64,000 bases of DNA. It comes from Hyphomonas sp. Lineage in GTDB: Bacteria; Pseudomonadota; Alphaproteobacteria; Caulobacterales; Hyphomonadaceae. Below, piece after piece: positions 24,983 through 33,279 of this stretch; the first letter of the stretch is position 1, and every line of letters starts with the position of its first letter. The stretch lies in the NCBI GenBank assembly GCA_013791775.1, contig VMTE01000036.1, positions 186,001 to 250,000 of the forward strand. The letters are read 5' to 3'. Made by a program: the position numbers and the translations under genes. The notes under the pieces are model-generated. The model made no database searches and was not told the origin of the DNA. It worked only from the letters and a program-made list of their open reading frames with translations.

Positions 24983-26107
24983 ATGTTGAACCCTGTCGCC
25001 CCCGGTTTCGCGCTTGAAAAAAGCGACGAAGAGTCGATCCTCCGCCTGACAGGCGATTGGACGGTGGCGACCTTGCACACAATCGAACACGAGATTGCTG
25101 CCCTCACGCTGGCGCCCGGCGTCCGGATTGACGTGTCGGGTCTTGGCCGTCTCGATACGGCGGGGGCCTTCCTGATCGACCGGCTGCTGCGCGCCGCCGG
25201 ATCCTGGCCGCCGCGCCTGATCGGGGAGCATCCGTCAGCGACCAGCCTGTTGGAACAGGTGCATGCCGGTCCCGATCCGGTGGCTGCGGTGCCGGCGAAG
25301 TCATTCGGCGTGATCGACCTGCTCGAGCGGATCGGACGCGGAACGGTCGATCTGCTGAGTGAACTCGTCGCCACGCTCGCCTTCCTCGGCGAAACGGTCG
25401 CCACCATCCTGCGCCTTGCCGCCCAGCCCTGGAAACTGCGCTGGACTTCCATCGTGTCGGTCATGGAAGAAGCCGGCCTGAATGCGATGCCGATTGTCGC
25501 CTTCCTGTCCTTTTTCGTCGGCATGGTCGTGGCCTATATCGGCGCGACGACGCTGAGCGATTTCGATCTCGAGATCTACACGGTCGAACTGATCGGCTAT
25601 TCGATGCTGCGCGAATTCGGCGTGGTGCTGACCGGCATCGTGCTGGCCGGGCGCACCAATTCCTCCTTCACCGCCCAGATCGGCACGATGAAGATGCGCC
25701 AGGAAATCGACGCGATGCAGACCCTCGGCCTGAAACCGATGGAAGTGATCGTCGCACCGCGCGTCCTGGCGATGCTGGTGATGACGCCGATCCTTGCTTT
25801 TGTCGCTACGCTGGCCGGCATTGCCGGCGGGGTGGTTGTTGGCTGGACCTCGCTGGATATCAGTCCGGGCCTGTTCATCGAACGCCTTCGCACGTCGGTC
25901 CCGCTTGACCAGTTCTGGGTCGGCATGGCGAAAGCGCCGGTGTTCGGCCTCGTGGTTGCACTGATTGCCTGCCGGCAGGGCCTGCTGACCGGCGGCAGCG
26001 TGCAGTCGCTCGGACACCGCACGACGACGTCGGTGGTGCAGGCGATCTTCGCCATCATCGTGCTCGATGCGCTGTTCGCGATCTTCTACATGGAGCTCGG
26101 CATATGA
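24983..26107 (+). CDS. mlaE: MlaE-type phospholipid ABC permease with N-terminal STAS-like domain
   Basis: A 374-residue protein. Residues 1-110 resemble a STAS domain (LTGDWTVATLHTIEHEIAAL, RIDVSGLGRLDTAGAFLIDR), the role played by separate MlaB in E. coli. Residues 140-374 form the MlaE permease with LRWTSIVSVMEEAGLNAMPI, GVVLTGIVLAGRTNSSFTAQ and IGTMKMRQEIDAMQTLGLKP, the coupling motif conserved in the family. It starts an operon in which each gene overlaps or abuts the next. The complex moves phospholipids between the membranes. Confidence 0.92.
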   Translation: MLNPVAPGFALEKSDEESILRLTGDWTVATLHTIEHEIAALTLAPGVRIDVSGLGRLDTAGAFLIDRLLRAAGSWPPRLIGEHPSATSLLEQVHAGPDPVAAVPAKSFGVIDLLERIGRGTVDLLSELVATLAFLGETVATILRLAAQPWKLRWTSIVSVMEEAGLNAMPIVAFLSFFVGMVVAYIGATTLSDFDLEIYTVELIGYSMLREFGVVLTGIVLAGRTNSSFTAQIGTMKMRQEIDAMQTLGLKPMEVIVAPRVLAMLVMTPILAFVATLAGIAGGVVVGWTSLDISPGLFIERLRTSVPLDQFWVGMAKAPVFGLVVALIACRQGLLTGGSVQSLGHRTTTSVVQAIFAIIVLDALFAIFYMELGI

Positions 26108-26883
26108 CCGCAGAGCCCATCATCCGGATCCGGGATCTCAAGGTGGCGTTCGGGCCGGCGGTCGTACTGGAGCATCTCGATCTCGACATTCCGCGCGGCG
26201 AGGTGATCGGTGTGATCGGCCCGTCAGGCTGCGGAAAGTCCGTACTCTTGCGCGCCATCACCGGCCTCAAGACGCCCGAGAGCGGAAGTATCGAAGTGTT
26301 CGGCCAGCAGCTTGAAACGCTGCGCCGCGACGAACGCACGGCCATCGAACGCCGCTGGGGCATCATGTTCCAGGACGGCGCGTTGTTCTCGAACCTGACG
26401 GTGCGGGAAAACGTGATGGTCCCGCTGAAGGAACACACCAAACTCAGCCCGGCGCTGATGCGCGATCTCGCAGACATGAAGATCCGCCTTGCGGGCCTCA
26501 ATGCCAGTGCGGGCGACAAGTACCCCTCCGACCTGTCGGGCGGCATGCGCAAGCGCGCCGCGCTCGCCCGCGCGCTGGCGCTCGATCCGGAACTCCTGTT
26601 CCTCGACGAGCCGACCGCCGGGCTCGACCCGATCACAGCGGCCGCTTTCGACGCGCTCCTGCGCTCGCTGCAGCGCGCGCTGGGGCTGACGGTCTTCCTC
26701 GTCACGCATGATGTCGATACGCTGCACGCCACATGCGACCGGATCGTCGTTCTGGGCGAGAAGCATGTGCTGGCGGTCGGAACCATTCCGGAGCTGCGGC
26801 AAGTCGATCATCCGTGGATCCAGGAATATTTCAGCGGCCCGCGCGGACGTGCGGCAGCGCCAGTAATTGAGCAAGAGGCTTAG
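26104..26883 (+). CDS. mlaF: MlaF-type ABC transporter ATP-binding protein
   Basis: A 259-residue ABC ATPase. Walker A GPSGCGKS is at residues 39-46, signature LSGGMRKRAALARALAL, Walker B LLFLDEPTAGLDP and the switch His in FLVTHD. LSGGMRKR is the version found in Mla/Ttg2 ATPases. Its ATG overlaps the permease stop by four bases and the MCE gene begins 7 bp after its end. It energises the MlaE permease. Confidence 0.93.
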   Translation: MTAEPIIRIRDLKVAFGPAVVLEHLDLDIPRGEVIGVIGPSGCGKSVLLRAITGLKTPESGSIEVFGQQLETLRRDERTAIERRWGIMFQDGALFSNLTVRENVMVPLKEHTKLSPALMRDLADMKIRLAGLNASAGDKYPSDLSGGMRKRAALARALALDPELLFLDEPTAGLDPITAAAFDALLRSLQRALGLTVFLVTHDVDTLHATCDRIVVLGEKHVLAVGTIPELRQVDHPWIQEYFSGPRGRAAAPVIEQEA

Positions 26884-26890
26884 ACGAAGC

Positions 26891-27847
26891 ATGGAAACCC
26901 GGGCAAACTACGCACTGATCGGCGGGCTCGTCCTGATCGCTGCCGGCGTGATCGCCGCCTTCGTTCTCTGGCTCGGACAGTCCGAGTTCCAGCGCGACTA
27001 CAAGGCCTATGACATTGTTTTCGAAGGGCCGGTCTCGCTCGAAGAAGGCGCGGCGGTGCGCTATATCGGCGTCAAGGTCGGCGAGGTGGCCACCGTGCGG
27101 ATCGACAAGGCCGATCCGTCGAAGGTGCGCGCGCATATCCGGGTCGCCCGCGAAACACCAATCAAGGAAGACTCGACCGCCTCGATCCAGCTTGCCGGGA
27201 TCACCGGGATCACGTTCGTCCAGATCAGCGCCGGCACCGGCAAGCCGCTCGAAGGCCGGCCCGGCCTGCCCGTTCCGATCATCAGGTCCGAACGCACGCT
27301 GGTTGACCAGATCGTCGCCGGCGGCGCGCAGGCGCTCGGCCGCGCGAACCTGACCTTTGACGGCATCAACCGCATGCTGACCGACGAAAACATCGCCTCG
27401 GTGACTACCTCGATCAAGAATCTCGAAACGATCACCACAAGGCTTGCGTCCGATGACGGACTGATCAGTGAAGCGTCGGCCACGCTGAAGGATGTGTCGG
27501 CGGCGTCGAACGCGTTCGAGACAGCGTCGATTGATCTGCAAGGCTTCGGTAAGACAGCCGAGACCAGCGTTGCTGGCGCAGGCGAGGATATCAAGACGCT
27601 GGTGGCCGACTTCCGCACCGTGGCGAACGCCGCGACCGTAACGCTGGAGGAAAGCCGGCGCGCCGTGTCTGCCGCGACCGCCTTGATGGAAGGACCGGCG
27701 GCGGCCACCTTCGAGAACACCACCGCCGCCAGCCAGGACCTGCGCGTCCTGATCAACCGGCTCGACCGCGCGGTGCGCGAGATCGAGCGCAACCCACAGG
27801 GCTTCATTGTCGGCGAACCCCTGCCATATGAGGAGAAGCGTCGATGA
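26891..27847 (+). CDS. mlaD: MlaD-type MCE domain protein
   Basis: Starting at the ATG at 26891 (METRANYALIGGLVLIAAGV), the 318-residue protein has one N-terminal membrane anchor, then an MCE domain (KAYDIVFEGPVSLEEGAAVR, YIGVKVGEVATVRID, ARETPIKEDSTASIQLAGIT). The long C-terminal region of about 190 residues is Ala/Thr-rich and helical, with repeats of hydrophobic spacing suited to a tube-forming helix bundle. It is longer than E. coli MlaD (183), in line with alphaproteobacterial versions. Substrate-binding partner of MlaE/F. Confidence 0.92.
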   Translation: METRANYALIGGLVLIAAGVIAAFVLWLGQSEFQRDYKAYDIVFEGPVSLEEGAAVRYIGVKVGEVATVRIDKADPSKVRAHIRVARETPIKEDSTASIQLAGITGITFVQISAGTGKPLEGRPGLPVPIIRSERTLVDQIVAGGAQALGRANLTFDGINRMLTDENIASVTTSIKNLETITTRLASDDGLISEASATLKDVSAASNAFETASIDLQGFGKTAETSVAGAGEDIKTLVADFRTVANAATVTLEESRRAVSAATALMEGPAAATFENTTAASQDLRVLINRLDRAVREIERNPQGFIVGEPLPYEEKRR

Positions 27848-28440
27848 TCCGGAAACTGTTCCTGTGTGCCGCGTTCGCCTGCCTGGCGGGCTGTGTCAGC
27901 GTCCTCCAGCAGCCGGAGGCGCCAGACGCCTATTACCGGATCGGCCCGATGGAGCCGATGCACAAACTCAGCGCCACCGTGACCATCCGCGAGCCGGAGG
28001 CTTCCCGGATCTTTTCGGGCCGCACGATCGCGGCCGAGGACGCAACTGGCGCGCTGCGGATCGTGCGCGGCGTTCAGTGGACGGACAATGCCACCGAGAT
28101 GATGCAGGGTGCCCTGCTCGATTCGCTGAGCGGCGAGGGCGCGTTTGCCGCCCTGCCGTCCGACTCGGCCGGGCCGGCGCAGTTTGAACTGAACTGGCGG
28201 ATTTCCGATTTCACCCTCTCGGGCGATCAGGCGCGCTGCCGTCTGGAAGCCACACTCATGACCGGCCGTACCCGCACGGTTGTCTCCCAGACCAGCCTCG
28301 TCACCAAGGCGATCGCGCTGGATGGATCAAACGCCTCCCGGGCCAAGGCGCTCACCGACGCGGGCCGGGCCTGCGTCAGTGAACTTGCGGCCTTCATCGT
28401 CGCCGAAACGGCGAAGACGGCACAGGCGCCCGGGAGTTAG
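27844..28440 (+). CDS. ABC-type transport auxiliary lipoprotein
   Basis: A 198-residue lipoprotein with signal MIRKLFLCAAFACLAGCVSV and lipobox LAGC; start overlaps the MCE gene stop by four bases. Mature features are YYRIGPMEP, SRIFSGRTIAAED, the QWTDNATEMMQGALLDSL motif and NWRISDFTLSGDQA, all of the ABC_trans_aux (PqiC/YmbA-like) family. It is probably outer-membrane anchored and docks the MCE protein. No mlaA or mlaC gene is seen nearby, so this lipoprotein may replace them here. Confidence 0.88.
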   Translation: MIRKLFLCAAFACLAGCVSVLQQPEAPDAYYRIGPMEPMHKLSATVTIREPEASRIFSGRTIAAEDATGALRIVRGVQWTDNATEMMQGALLDSLSGEGAFAALPSDSAGPAQFELNWRISDFTLSGDQARCRLEATLMTGRTRTVVSQTSLVTKAIALDGSNASRAKALTDAGRACVSELAAFIVAETAKTAQAPGS

Positions 28441-28634
28441 CCCTTTTTCATCGGGCAGGTGCTGATGCCCAGCAGGCTGTAGACCGGGCAGGTGCCGACG
28501 AGGCCGGTGATCAGCGGCACGAGGCCGACCCAGCCCCACACGGCTTTCGGTCCGACGAACACGAGGCTGATCAGCACGAGGCCGACGATCACGCGCAGGG
28601 CACGGTCAATGGTGCCTTCATTGGTCTTGAACAT
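28437..28634 (-). CDS. DUF2892 (YgaP-type) small membrane protein
   Basis: From the ATG at 28634 (MFKTNEGTIDRALRVIVGLV) the 65-residue product has two hydrophobic segments and the motif GLVGTCPVYSLLGISTCPMKK, the DUF2892 signature. In related proteins the two Cys sit near a rhodanese domain; here the domain stands alone. Its end overlaps the preceding lipoprotein by four bases tail to tail. It lies downstream of a CRP-type regulator on the same strand, with a palindrome between them that could control it. Confidence 0.88.
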   Translation of the reverse strand: MFKTNEGTIDRALRVIVGLVLISLVFVGPKAVWGWVGLVPLITGLVGTCPVYSLLGISTCPMKKG

Positions 28635-28686
28635 GGTGTTCTCCTTTGTCGATGACGCCACCCTAGCGGCCCCGCGCGGGCGCGTC

Positions 28687-28701
28687 GGTGACTTAGTCAC
28701 C
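28687..28701. promoter_or_regulatory. GGTGAC-TTA-GTCACC palindrome, candidate CRP/FNR-type site
   Basis: A perfect 6-3-6 palindrome 53 bp upstream of the DUF2892 start and just after the CRP-type regulator stop. The half site GGTGAC contains GTGA, the half site read by CRP-like proteins. The regulator at 28711-29319 has REVVSR in its recognition helix, with Arg-Glu-x-x-x-Arg spaced as in CRP, so it would be expected to read GTGA. The pairing is inference. Confidence 0.6.
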
Positions 28702-28710
28702 AAGCGCGCG

Positions 28711-29319
28711 TCATTGCCCGGCGGCCTTCTGTTTCAGGGCGGCCACGGCCAGCAAGGTCACCTTTCCGCGTGACAGAGCGACGAGGCGGGCCCGCTCGAA
28801 CCGCGCGAGCTGGCGGCTCACCACTTCGCGGGCCGAGCCGATTTCGGCGGCCAGGGCGTCATGCGTCAGGTGAACGTCGCCCCGGGCATCGGCGCGGGCG
28901 AGCAGCGCTTCGGCCAGGCGCGACTCGATGCTGGCCGAGGCGAGCGATTCCACCAGATGTTCGAAATCAGCGAACCGGTGGGCGACGGCCGTGAACACGG
29001 TGCGCCGGAAGTCCGGGTCAGCCGCCAGGCGCCGTTCGTACTCGGCGGGCGGAATGAGTTCGCCTTTCAGCTCCGTTTCGGCGATGCCTTCCGCCGAATA
29101 GACCCGTCCCTCGGCGAGACAGGTGAAAGTCTGCAGGCAGACGCCGCCGGGATGCACCCGGTAGAGGACGATCTCGCGCCCGCCTGGACTGGTCAGCGAC
29201 ACGCGGATGCAGCCCTCGGCCAGCATCACGAATCCGGAACAGACATCGTCCGGACGAAACAGCACCGTGCCGGCCGGACAGGCGAGCGGCCGGGCGCCGG
29301 AAGAGAGCGGAGGCGTCAT
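28711..29319 (-). CDS. Crp/Fnr family transcriptional regulator
   Basis: Start at the ATG at 29319, eight bases after a GGGGA ribosome-binding site; another ATG two codons upstream is also possible. The 202-residue protein has a cyclic-nucleotide-type beta-roll (PAGTVLFRPDDVCSGFVMLA, REIVLYRVHPGGVCLQTF), a dimer helix and a C-terminal HTH (LTHDALAAEIGSAREVVSRQ). It lacks an Fe-S Cys cluster at the N terminus (no four-Cys pattern), so it is not FNR proper. Cys residues near VCLQTFTCL may sense redox, which is speculative. It precedes DUF2892 on the same strand, a frequent pairing. Confidence 0.88.
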   Translation of the reverse strand: MTPPLSSGARPLACPAGTVLFRPDDVCSGFVMLAEGCIRVSLTSPGGREIVLYRVHPGGVCLQTFTCLAEGRVYSAEGIAETELKGELIPPAEYERRLAADPDFRRTVFTAVAHRFADFEHLVESLASASIESRLAEALLARADARGDVHLTHDALAAEIGSAREVVSRQLARFERARLVALSRGKVTLLAVAALKQKAAGQ

Positions 29320-29395
29320 GGACATTCCCCATCATGGAAAAGGGCGGCCTGCCACGCAAGCCGCCCCCCGGAAAGTGTCCGGTCCATTGCAGGCG

Positions 29396-30598
29396 TCAGC
29401 CGGCCTTCATCTCGTCGAAGGCGAGATTCTTGTCGACGCGCACGTCCTGCGGAAGCCCCAGCACGCGCTCGGCGATGATGTTCTTCAGGATCTCGTCGGT
29501 GCCGCCCGCGATGCGCAGGCCGGGCGCCCACATGAAGCTCTGCTGGAAGATCGCGTCGCCCGGCATCCGGTCGGCCTCGGTGATGATGCCGAAATGGTCC
29601 TGCATCTCGATGGCCGAGTTGCAGATGTCCTGCAGGTGGTTGGCGGTGATGATCTTGCCGATCGAGTTTTCCGGGCCCGGCGTCTGGCCGCGTGACAGCG
29701 CCGTCTGTGTGCGGAACTTCGTCAGCTTGTAGCCTTGCGCCGCAACATACCAGTCCGCGAGCTTTTCGCGGAAAGCCTGGTCGCCCATCGAGCCGGTCTG
29801 TTTGGCATAGGCCATGATCTCGCCCCAGTCGGGACCTGGCGAGCCGCCCACGGCGAGGCGTTCGTTCATCAGGGTGACGAGGGCCACCTTCCAGCCGGCG
29901 CCGACTTCGCCGAGACGGTCCGTGTCCGGAATGCGCACGTCGGTGAAGTAGACTTCGTTGAACTCGCGGCCACCGGACGCCTGGTGGATCGGGCGGACGT
30001 CAACGCCGGCCTGCTTCATGTTGACGATGAACATGGTCAGGCCCTTGTGCTTGGGCACCTTGGGGTTCGTGCGCACCAGCAGGATTCCGTAGTCGGAATA
30101 GTGGGCACCGGAGGTCCAGACCTTCTGGCCGTTGATGACCCAGGTGTCGCCGTCCTTGACCGCCTTGGTCTTGAGGCCCGCGACGTCAGAGCCTGCCGAC
30201 GGTTCGGAGAAGAGCTGGCACCAGATTTCCTCGCCGAACAGGGCTTTCTGGACATAGCGTTTCTTGTGCTCGTCCGAGCCGAAGGCGATCACGGTCGGGA
30301 TGCACATGCCGAGGCCGATGGCGAACGGGCCGGTCGGTGCGTCGAATTTCGACTCTTCCTGGCCCCAGATGACGGCTTCCATGGAGGTGCCGCCGCGTCC
30401 GCCCCATTCCTTCGGCCAGGTGATCTGGGCGAACTTGTTCTCGGCCTTCGTGCGCTGCCAGTCCTTGGCGCGCTTCAGCGCGGATTCGCCGGAGCCGGCG
30501 CGCGGGCGTGCACCGGTTTTCAGCTCGAGATGTTTCGACAGGAAGGCGTGCGCTTCCTTGCGGAAGGTGGCTTCGGCGGGCGTGTCATTGAAGTCCAT
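29396..30598 (-). CDS. acyl-CoA dehydrogenase (large, FadE-type)
   Basis: A 400-residue flavoprotein oxidising acyl-CoA to enoyl-CoA. The start is the ATG at 30598 (MDFNDTPAEATFRKEAHAFL); the longer frame upstream is not conserved. Diagnostic parts are GRGGTSMEAVIWGQEESKFD, CQLFSEPSAGSDVAGLKTKA (FAD-binding loop), VWTSGAHYSDYGILLVRT, and the C-terminal MWAPGLRIAGGTDEILKNII with the last helix that covers the flavin. A second, shorter dehydrogenase gene lies 800 bp away on the same strand; the two may form a heteromeric enzyme, as in steroid-degradation FadE pairs. Confidence 0.92.
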   Translation of the reverse strand: MDFNDTPAEATFRKEAHAFLSKHLELKTGARPRAGSGESALKRAKDWQRTKAENKFAQITWPKEWGGRGGTSMEAVIWGQEESKFDAPTGPFAIGLGMCIPTVIAFGSDEHKKRYVQKALFGEEIWCQLFSEPSAGSDVAGLKTKAVKDGDTWVINGQKVWTSGAHYSDYGILLVRTNPKVPKHKGLTMFIVNMKQAGVDVRPIHQASGGREFNEVYFTDVRIPDTDRLGEVGAGWKVALVTLMNERLAVGGSPGPDWGEIMAYAKQTGSMGDQAFREKLADWYVAAQGYKLTKFRTQTALSRGQTPGPENSIGKIITANHLQDICNSAIEMQDHFGIITEADRMPGDAIFQQSFMWAPGLRIAGGTDEILKNIIAERVLGLPQDVRVDKNLAFDEMKAG

Positions 30599-30804
30599 GT
30601 CGGTCTCCGTTGCTTTCAGGGGGCTGAAGGTTTGAGGCGGCGGGGCGCGCCGGCCATGTGCTCGTAAAAATATTCTCGTGTGAACGCTTGCTGACAAGGC
30701 GTTGCCATATTCCATCCCGAATTGGGGCGCCGTATGAGCATCGTGCGCCGGGGAGAAGAGCGATGGGCTCCCGCCCGCGGCGCAGTAGAAAGGGACACTC
30801 TCTC

Positions 30805-31329
30805 ATGTCGAAGATTCTTGCGCACACCCGCCGCATCGCCGCGGCCTCGGCCGCCTCCATGCTCATCGCCGGTCTCGCGCATGCGGGCGTCGAGTTGAAG
30901 GTCGGCGGCGACACGGTCGCCGCGACCGCCGTGACGTTCAGCGTTTCGCAGCAGCCGGTCTATGATCCGGTCACCTACCTGCCCGTCGAGCCTGCCAGAT
31001 CCACCCTGTATGCCGGTGGCATCTACGTGACCCGCAATTTCGACTCGTCCTCGGTCAAGGTGATCAAGCACATCGTGGGCGCCGCGCCGGTTCCGGCCGT
31101 CGAGATCACGATCACGACCGATGGTTCGGCCGACAAGCAGGTCTGGACCCTGACCGACGCGGTGCTGAACAACTACTCGACCTATACCGGCGAGAACGCA
31201 CAGGTCGTCGAGAATTTCGACATCACCTACAAGACCGCGAAGCTCGAAGTGTACAACGGCGCCGCCACCAAGCCGACCGATTCGGTCACCTGGGAAGCGC
31301 CGGTTCCGGTTGCCTATACCGGCGAGTAA
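30805..31329 (+). CDS. exported Hcp-like domain protein
   Basis: A 174-residue protein with a cleavable signal peptide (MSKILAHTRRIAAASAASML then IAGLAHA, cleavage after Ala27 or so). The mature part has SSSVKVIKHIVGAAPVPAVE, ITITTDGSADKQVWTLTDAV and ENFDITYKTAKLEVYNGAAT, which matches the strand pattern of the type VI secretion tube protein Hcp (tikLtnalVssy...sYskiew). Real Hcp has no signal peptide and no T6SS genes are nearby, so this is probably a distinct periplasmic or secreted beta-barrel protein using the Hcp fold. It is inserted between two acyl-CoA dehydrogenase genes on the opposite strand. Confidence 0.6.
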   Translation: MSKILAHTRRIAAASAASMLIAGLAHAGVELKVGGDTVAATAVTFSVSQQPVYDPVTYLPVEPARSTLYAGGIYVTRNFDSSSVKVIKHIVGAAPVPAVEITITTDGSADKQVWTLTDAVLNNYSTYTGENAQVVENFDITYKTAKLEVYNGAATKPTDSVTWEAPVPVAYTGE

Positions 31330-31390
31330 GTCAGCACATGGCGGGCGGCGGGAGAAATCCTGCCGCCCGATCCGTGCCCGGGGGAACGGC

Positions 31391-32506
31391 TCAGGCTGCA
31401 TTCTTCGCCTCGAGCGCACGCACCAGTTTCTCTTTCCAGACCTTGGGCGAGCCGGCCTGCACCGCCAGCAGCTTGGCGCGGCGGTAGAACAGATGGCAAT
31501 CGACTTCCCAGGTGAAGCCCATGCCGCCATGCGTCTGGATGTTTTCCTTCGAGGCAAACCAGAAGGCTTCCGATGAAGCCACGCGCGCGGCGGCGGCGGC
31601 CTCCGGCAGTTCGGCGGCATCCGTCGAGAGGGCCCAGGCGCCGTAATAGGCGTTCGAGCGGGCCACCTCGTTCTTCACGTACATATCGGCCAGCTTGTGC
31701 TTGATCGCCTGGTTGCCGCCGATCGGGCGGCCGAAGGCGTAGCGCTGCTTGGCGTATTCGTTGGCCATTTCCAGACAGACCGAAGCGCCGCCCAGCTGTT
31801 CGAAGGCGATCAGCACGGCGACCCGGTCGAGCAGCTCGGCGTTGAGGCGCTCGCCGTCACCCTTGGCGCCGAGGCGCTCGGCCGGCACGGCGTCGAACTG
31901 GATTTCGGCATGGCTGCGGGTCGGGTCGATGGTCTGCACGCTCTTGCGCGTGACGCCTTTGGCCGACAGGTCGACCAGCACCAGCACGAGCCCCTTGCCC
32001 TCCTTTGCCAGAACCACGGCATGGGTGGCGATGTCGCCATCGGTCACCGGGATCTTGGTGCCCGTGATCGTCTTGCCGTCGAATGTGGTGCGCAAGTTGG
32101 AGGCGTCCGGATGGCCCGGGCCTTCGGAGGCGGCATAGGCGCCGATCACTTCGCCCGCCGCGATGCGGGGCAGAATCGCAGCCTTCTGCGTCTCGCTGCC
32201 GGCGAGTTTCAACGCTTCGGTCAGGAAATAAGCGGTCGAGGCGAACGGCACGGGCGCAATGGCCCGGCCCATTTCTTCAGCCAGCACGCACATTTCCAGC
32301 ATGCCGAGGCCGAGGCCGCCATGTTCCTCGGGAATCGCGGCGCCGAGCCAGCCCATTTCGCCGACCTTCTTCCAGAGATCCTTGTGGAAGGCGACCTTGT
32401 CATCATTGAGCACCTTGCGGACTTCCGATGTCGGGCTTTCGGCCGACAGGAATTTCCGGGCTTCGCCGGCAAGGTATTTCTGGTCTTCGGAGAAATCAAA
32501 ATTCAT
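31391..32506 (-). CDS. acyl-CoA dehydrogenase (short partner type)
   Basis: A 371-residue protein starting at the ATG at 32506 (MNFDFSEDQKYLAGEARKFL). It has the ACAD fold (KKVGEMGWLGAAIPEEHGGL, ASEGPGHPDASNLRTTFDG, QLGGASVCLEMANEYAKQRY, FGRPIGGNQAIKHKLADMYV). The FAD-loop is shortened (SEGPGHPDA rather than TEPxxGSD), as seen in the small, non-catalytic or shared-site subunit of heteromeric steroid-type dehydrogenases. It pairs with the larger gene at 29396-30598. Confidence 0.9.
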   Translation of the reverse strand: MNFDFSEDQKYLAGEARKFLSAESPTSEVRKVLNDDKVAFHKDLWKKVGEMGWLGAAIPEEHGGLGLGMLEMCVLAEEMGRAIAPVPFASTAYFLTEALKLAGSETQKAAILPRIAAGEVIGAYAASEGPGHPDASNLRTTFDGKTITGTKIPVTDGDIATHAVVLAKEGKGLVLVLVDLSAKGVTRKSVQTIDPTRSHAEIQFDAVPAERLGAKGDGERLNAELLDRVAVLIAFEQLGGASVCLEMANEYAKQRYAFGRPIGGNQAIKHKLADMYVKNEVARSNAYYGAWALSTDAAELPEAAAAARVASSEAFWFASKENIQTHGGMGFTWEVDCHLFYRRAKLLAVQAGSPKVWKEKLVRALEAKNAA

Positions 32507-32703
32507 GGCGCTCTGGCTCCCCATCGCCCTGAAGGGCGTTGCTTGTTATCTCGGATGACGGGGAGAATAACGCACTTTACGCGCGCGGAAAGCCGTTACC
32601 CAGCGGCAATGGGTGCGGCGTCATTCGGTTGAATTTCACTGGTCTTGTTCACCGCTCCGGCACGATCACCTGCGACAATGGAGATTGGTTGAGGAGACGC
32701 AGC

Positions 32704-33279
32704 ATGGCCCGGGCCCTGTTCCACAAGTCGCAGCGCGTGTTCGTGAAGCCGGTGGGGACCTGGGCGGTGATCGAATCCGTCGTGCCGCACTGGGTGAAGG
32801 ACGTCAGCGAGCCGCTCCGGATCACCTATGATTGCGGGCTGGGCCGGCCCTTCCATGCGCACGAGCTGGTGTCGGAGCAGGGCATGCTCAACCAGAACCG
32901 CCTGTCCGATGACGATGAAGAGATGATGCTGGAGTACTGGCACATCGACCGGCGGACCATCAGATGGCGCCCGGGCGATCTTGGCGTGACACAGGCCAAT
33001 CCGGGCACCTATCCCGTGGTGGCGACGGATGAAGGCAACACCGGCGGCTGGCGCGTCACTGGCGGCGAATATGACCGCGATCCCCAGCGCATCGAGCACG
33101 AAGCCCGGATGATCGTCCATGCGCCCGACCTGATCCGCGCCGCGCGCCGGATCGCGGAGTTTGCGTCGCAGAATCCGGACGGGTTCCCGAACGAGCTGAA
33201 ACCGGTGGCCCAGCACTGCGCGCGGATCCTGCGCAACGTCTACCGGCTCGACGAAGCGATCACCGTCGCCGCCGAGTGA
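32704..33279 (+). CDS. conserved-type hypothetical cytosolic protein
   Basis: The start is the ATG at 32704 (MARALFHKSQRVFVKPVGTW), preceded by GGAG at about 32694. The 191-residue protein contains GTWAVIESVVPHWVKDVSEP, ITYDCGLGRPFHAHELVSEQ and ATDEGNTGGWRVTGGEYDRD. No signal peptide, membrane segment or known catalytic motif is apparent. It has several conserved-looking Trp and His residues. It stops one base before the convergent VanZ-like gene. I do not recognise the family. Confidence 0.7.
   Translation: MARALFHKSQRVFVKPVGTWAVIESVVPHWVKDVSEPLRITYDCGLGRPFHAHELVSEQGMLNQNRLSDDDEEMMLEYWHIDRRTIRWRPGDLGVTQANPGTYPVVATDEGNTGGWRVTGGEYDRDPQRIEHEARMIVHAPDLIRAARRIAEFASQNPDGFPNELKPVAQHCARILRNVYRLDEAITVAAE

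Noticed and set aside
30805..31329. A type VI secretion locus
   Set aside because: Only one Hcp-like gene is present, with a Sec signal; there is no tssB/tssC/vgrG/clpV nearby.
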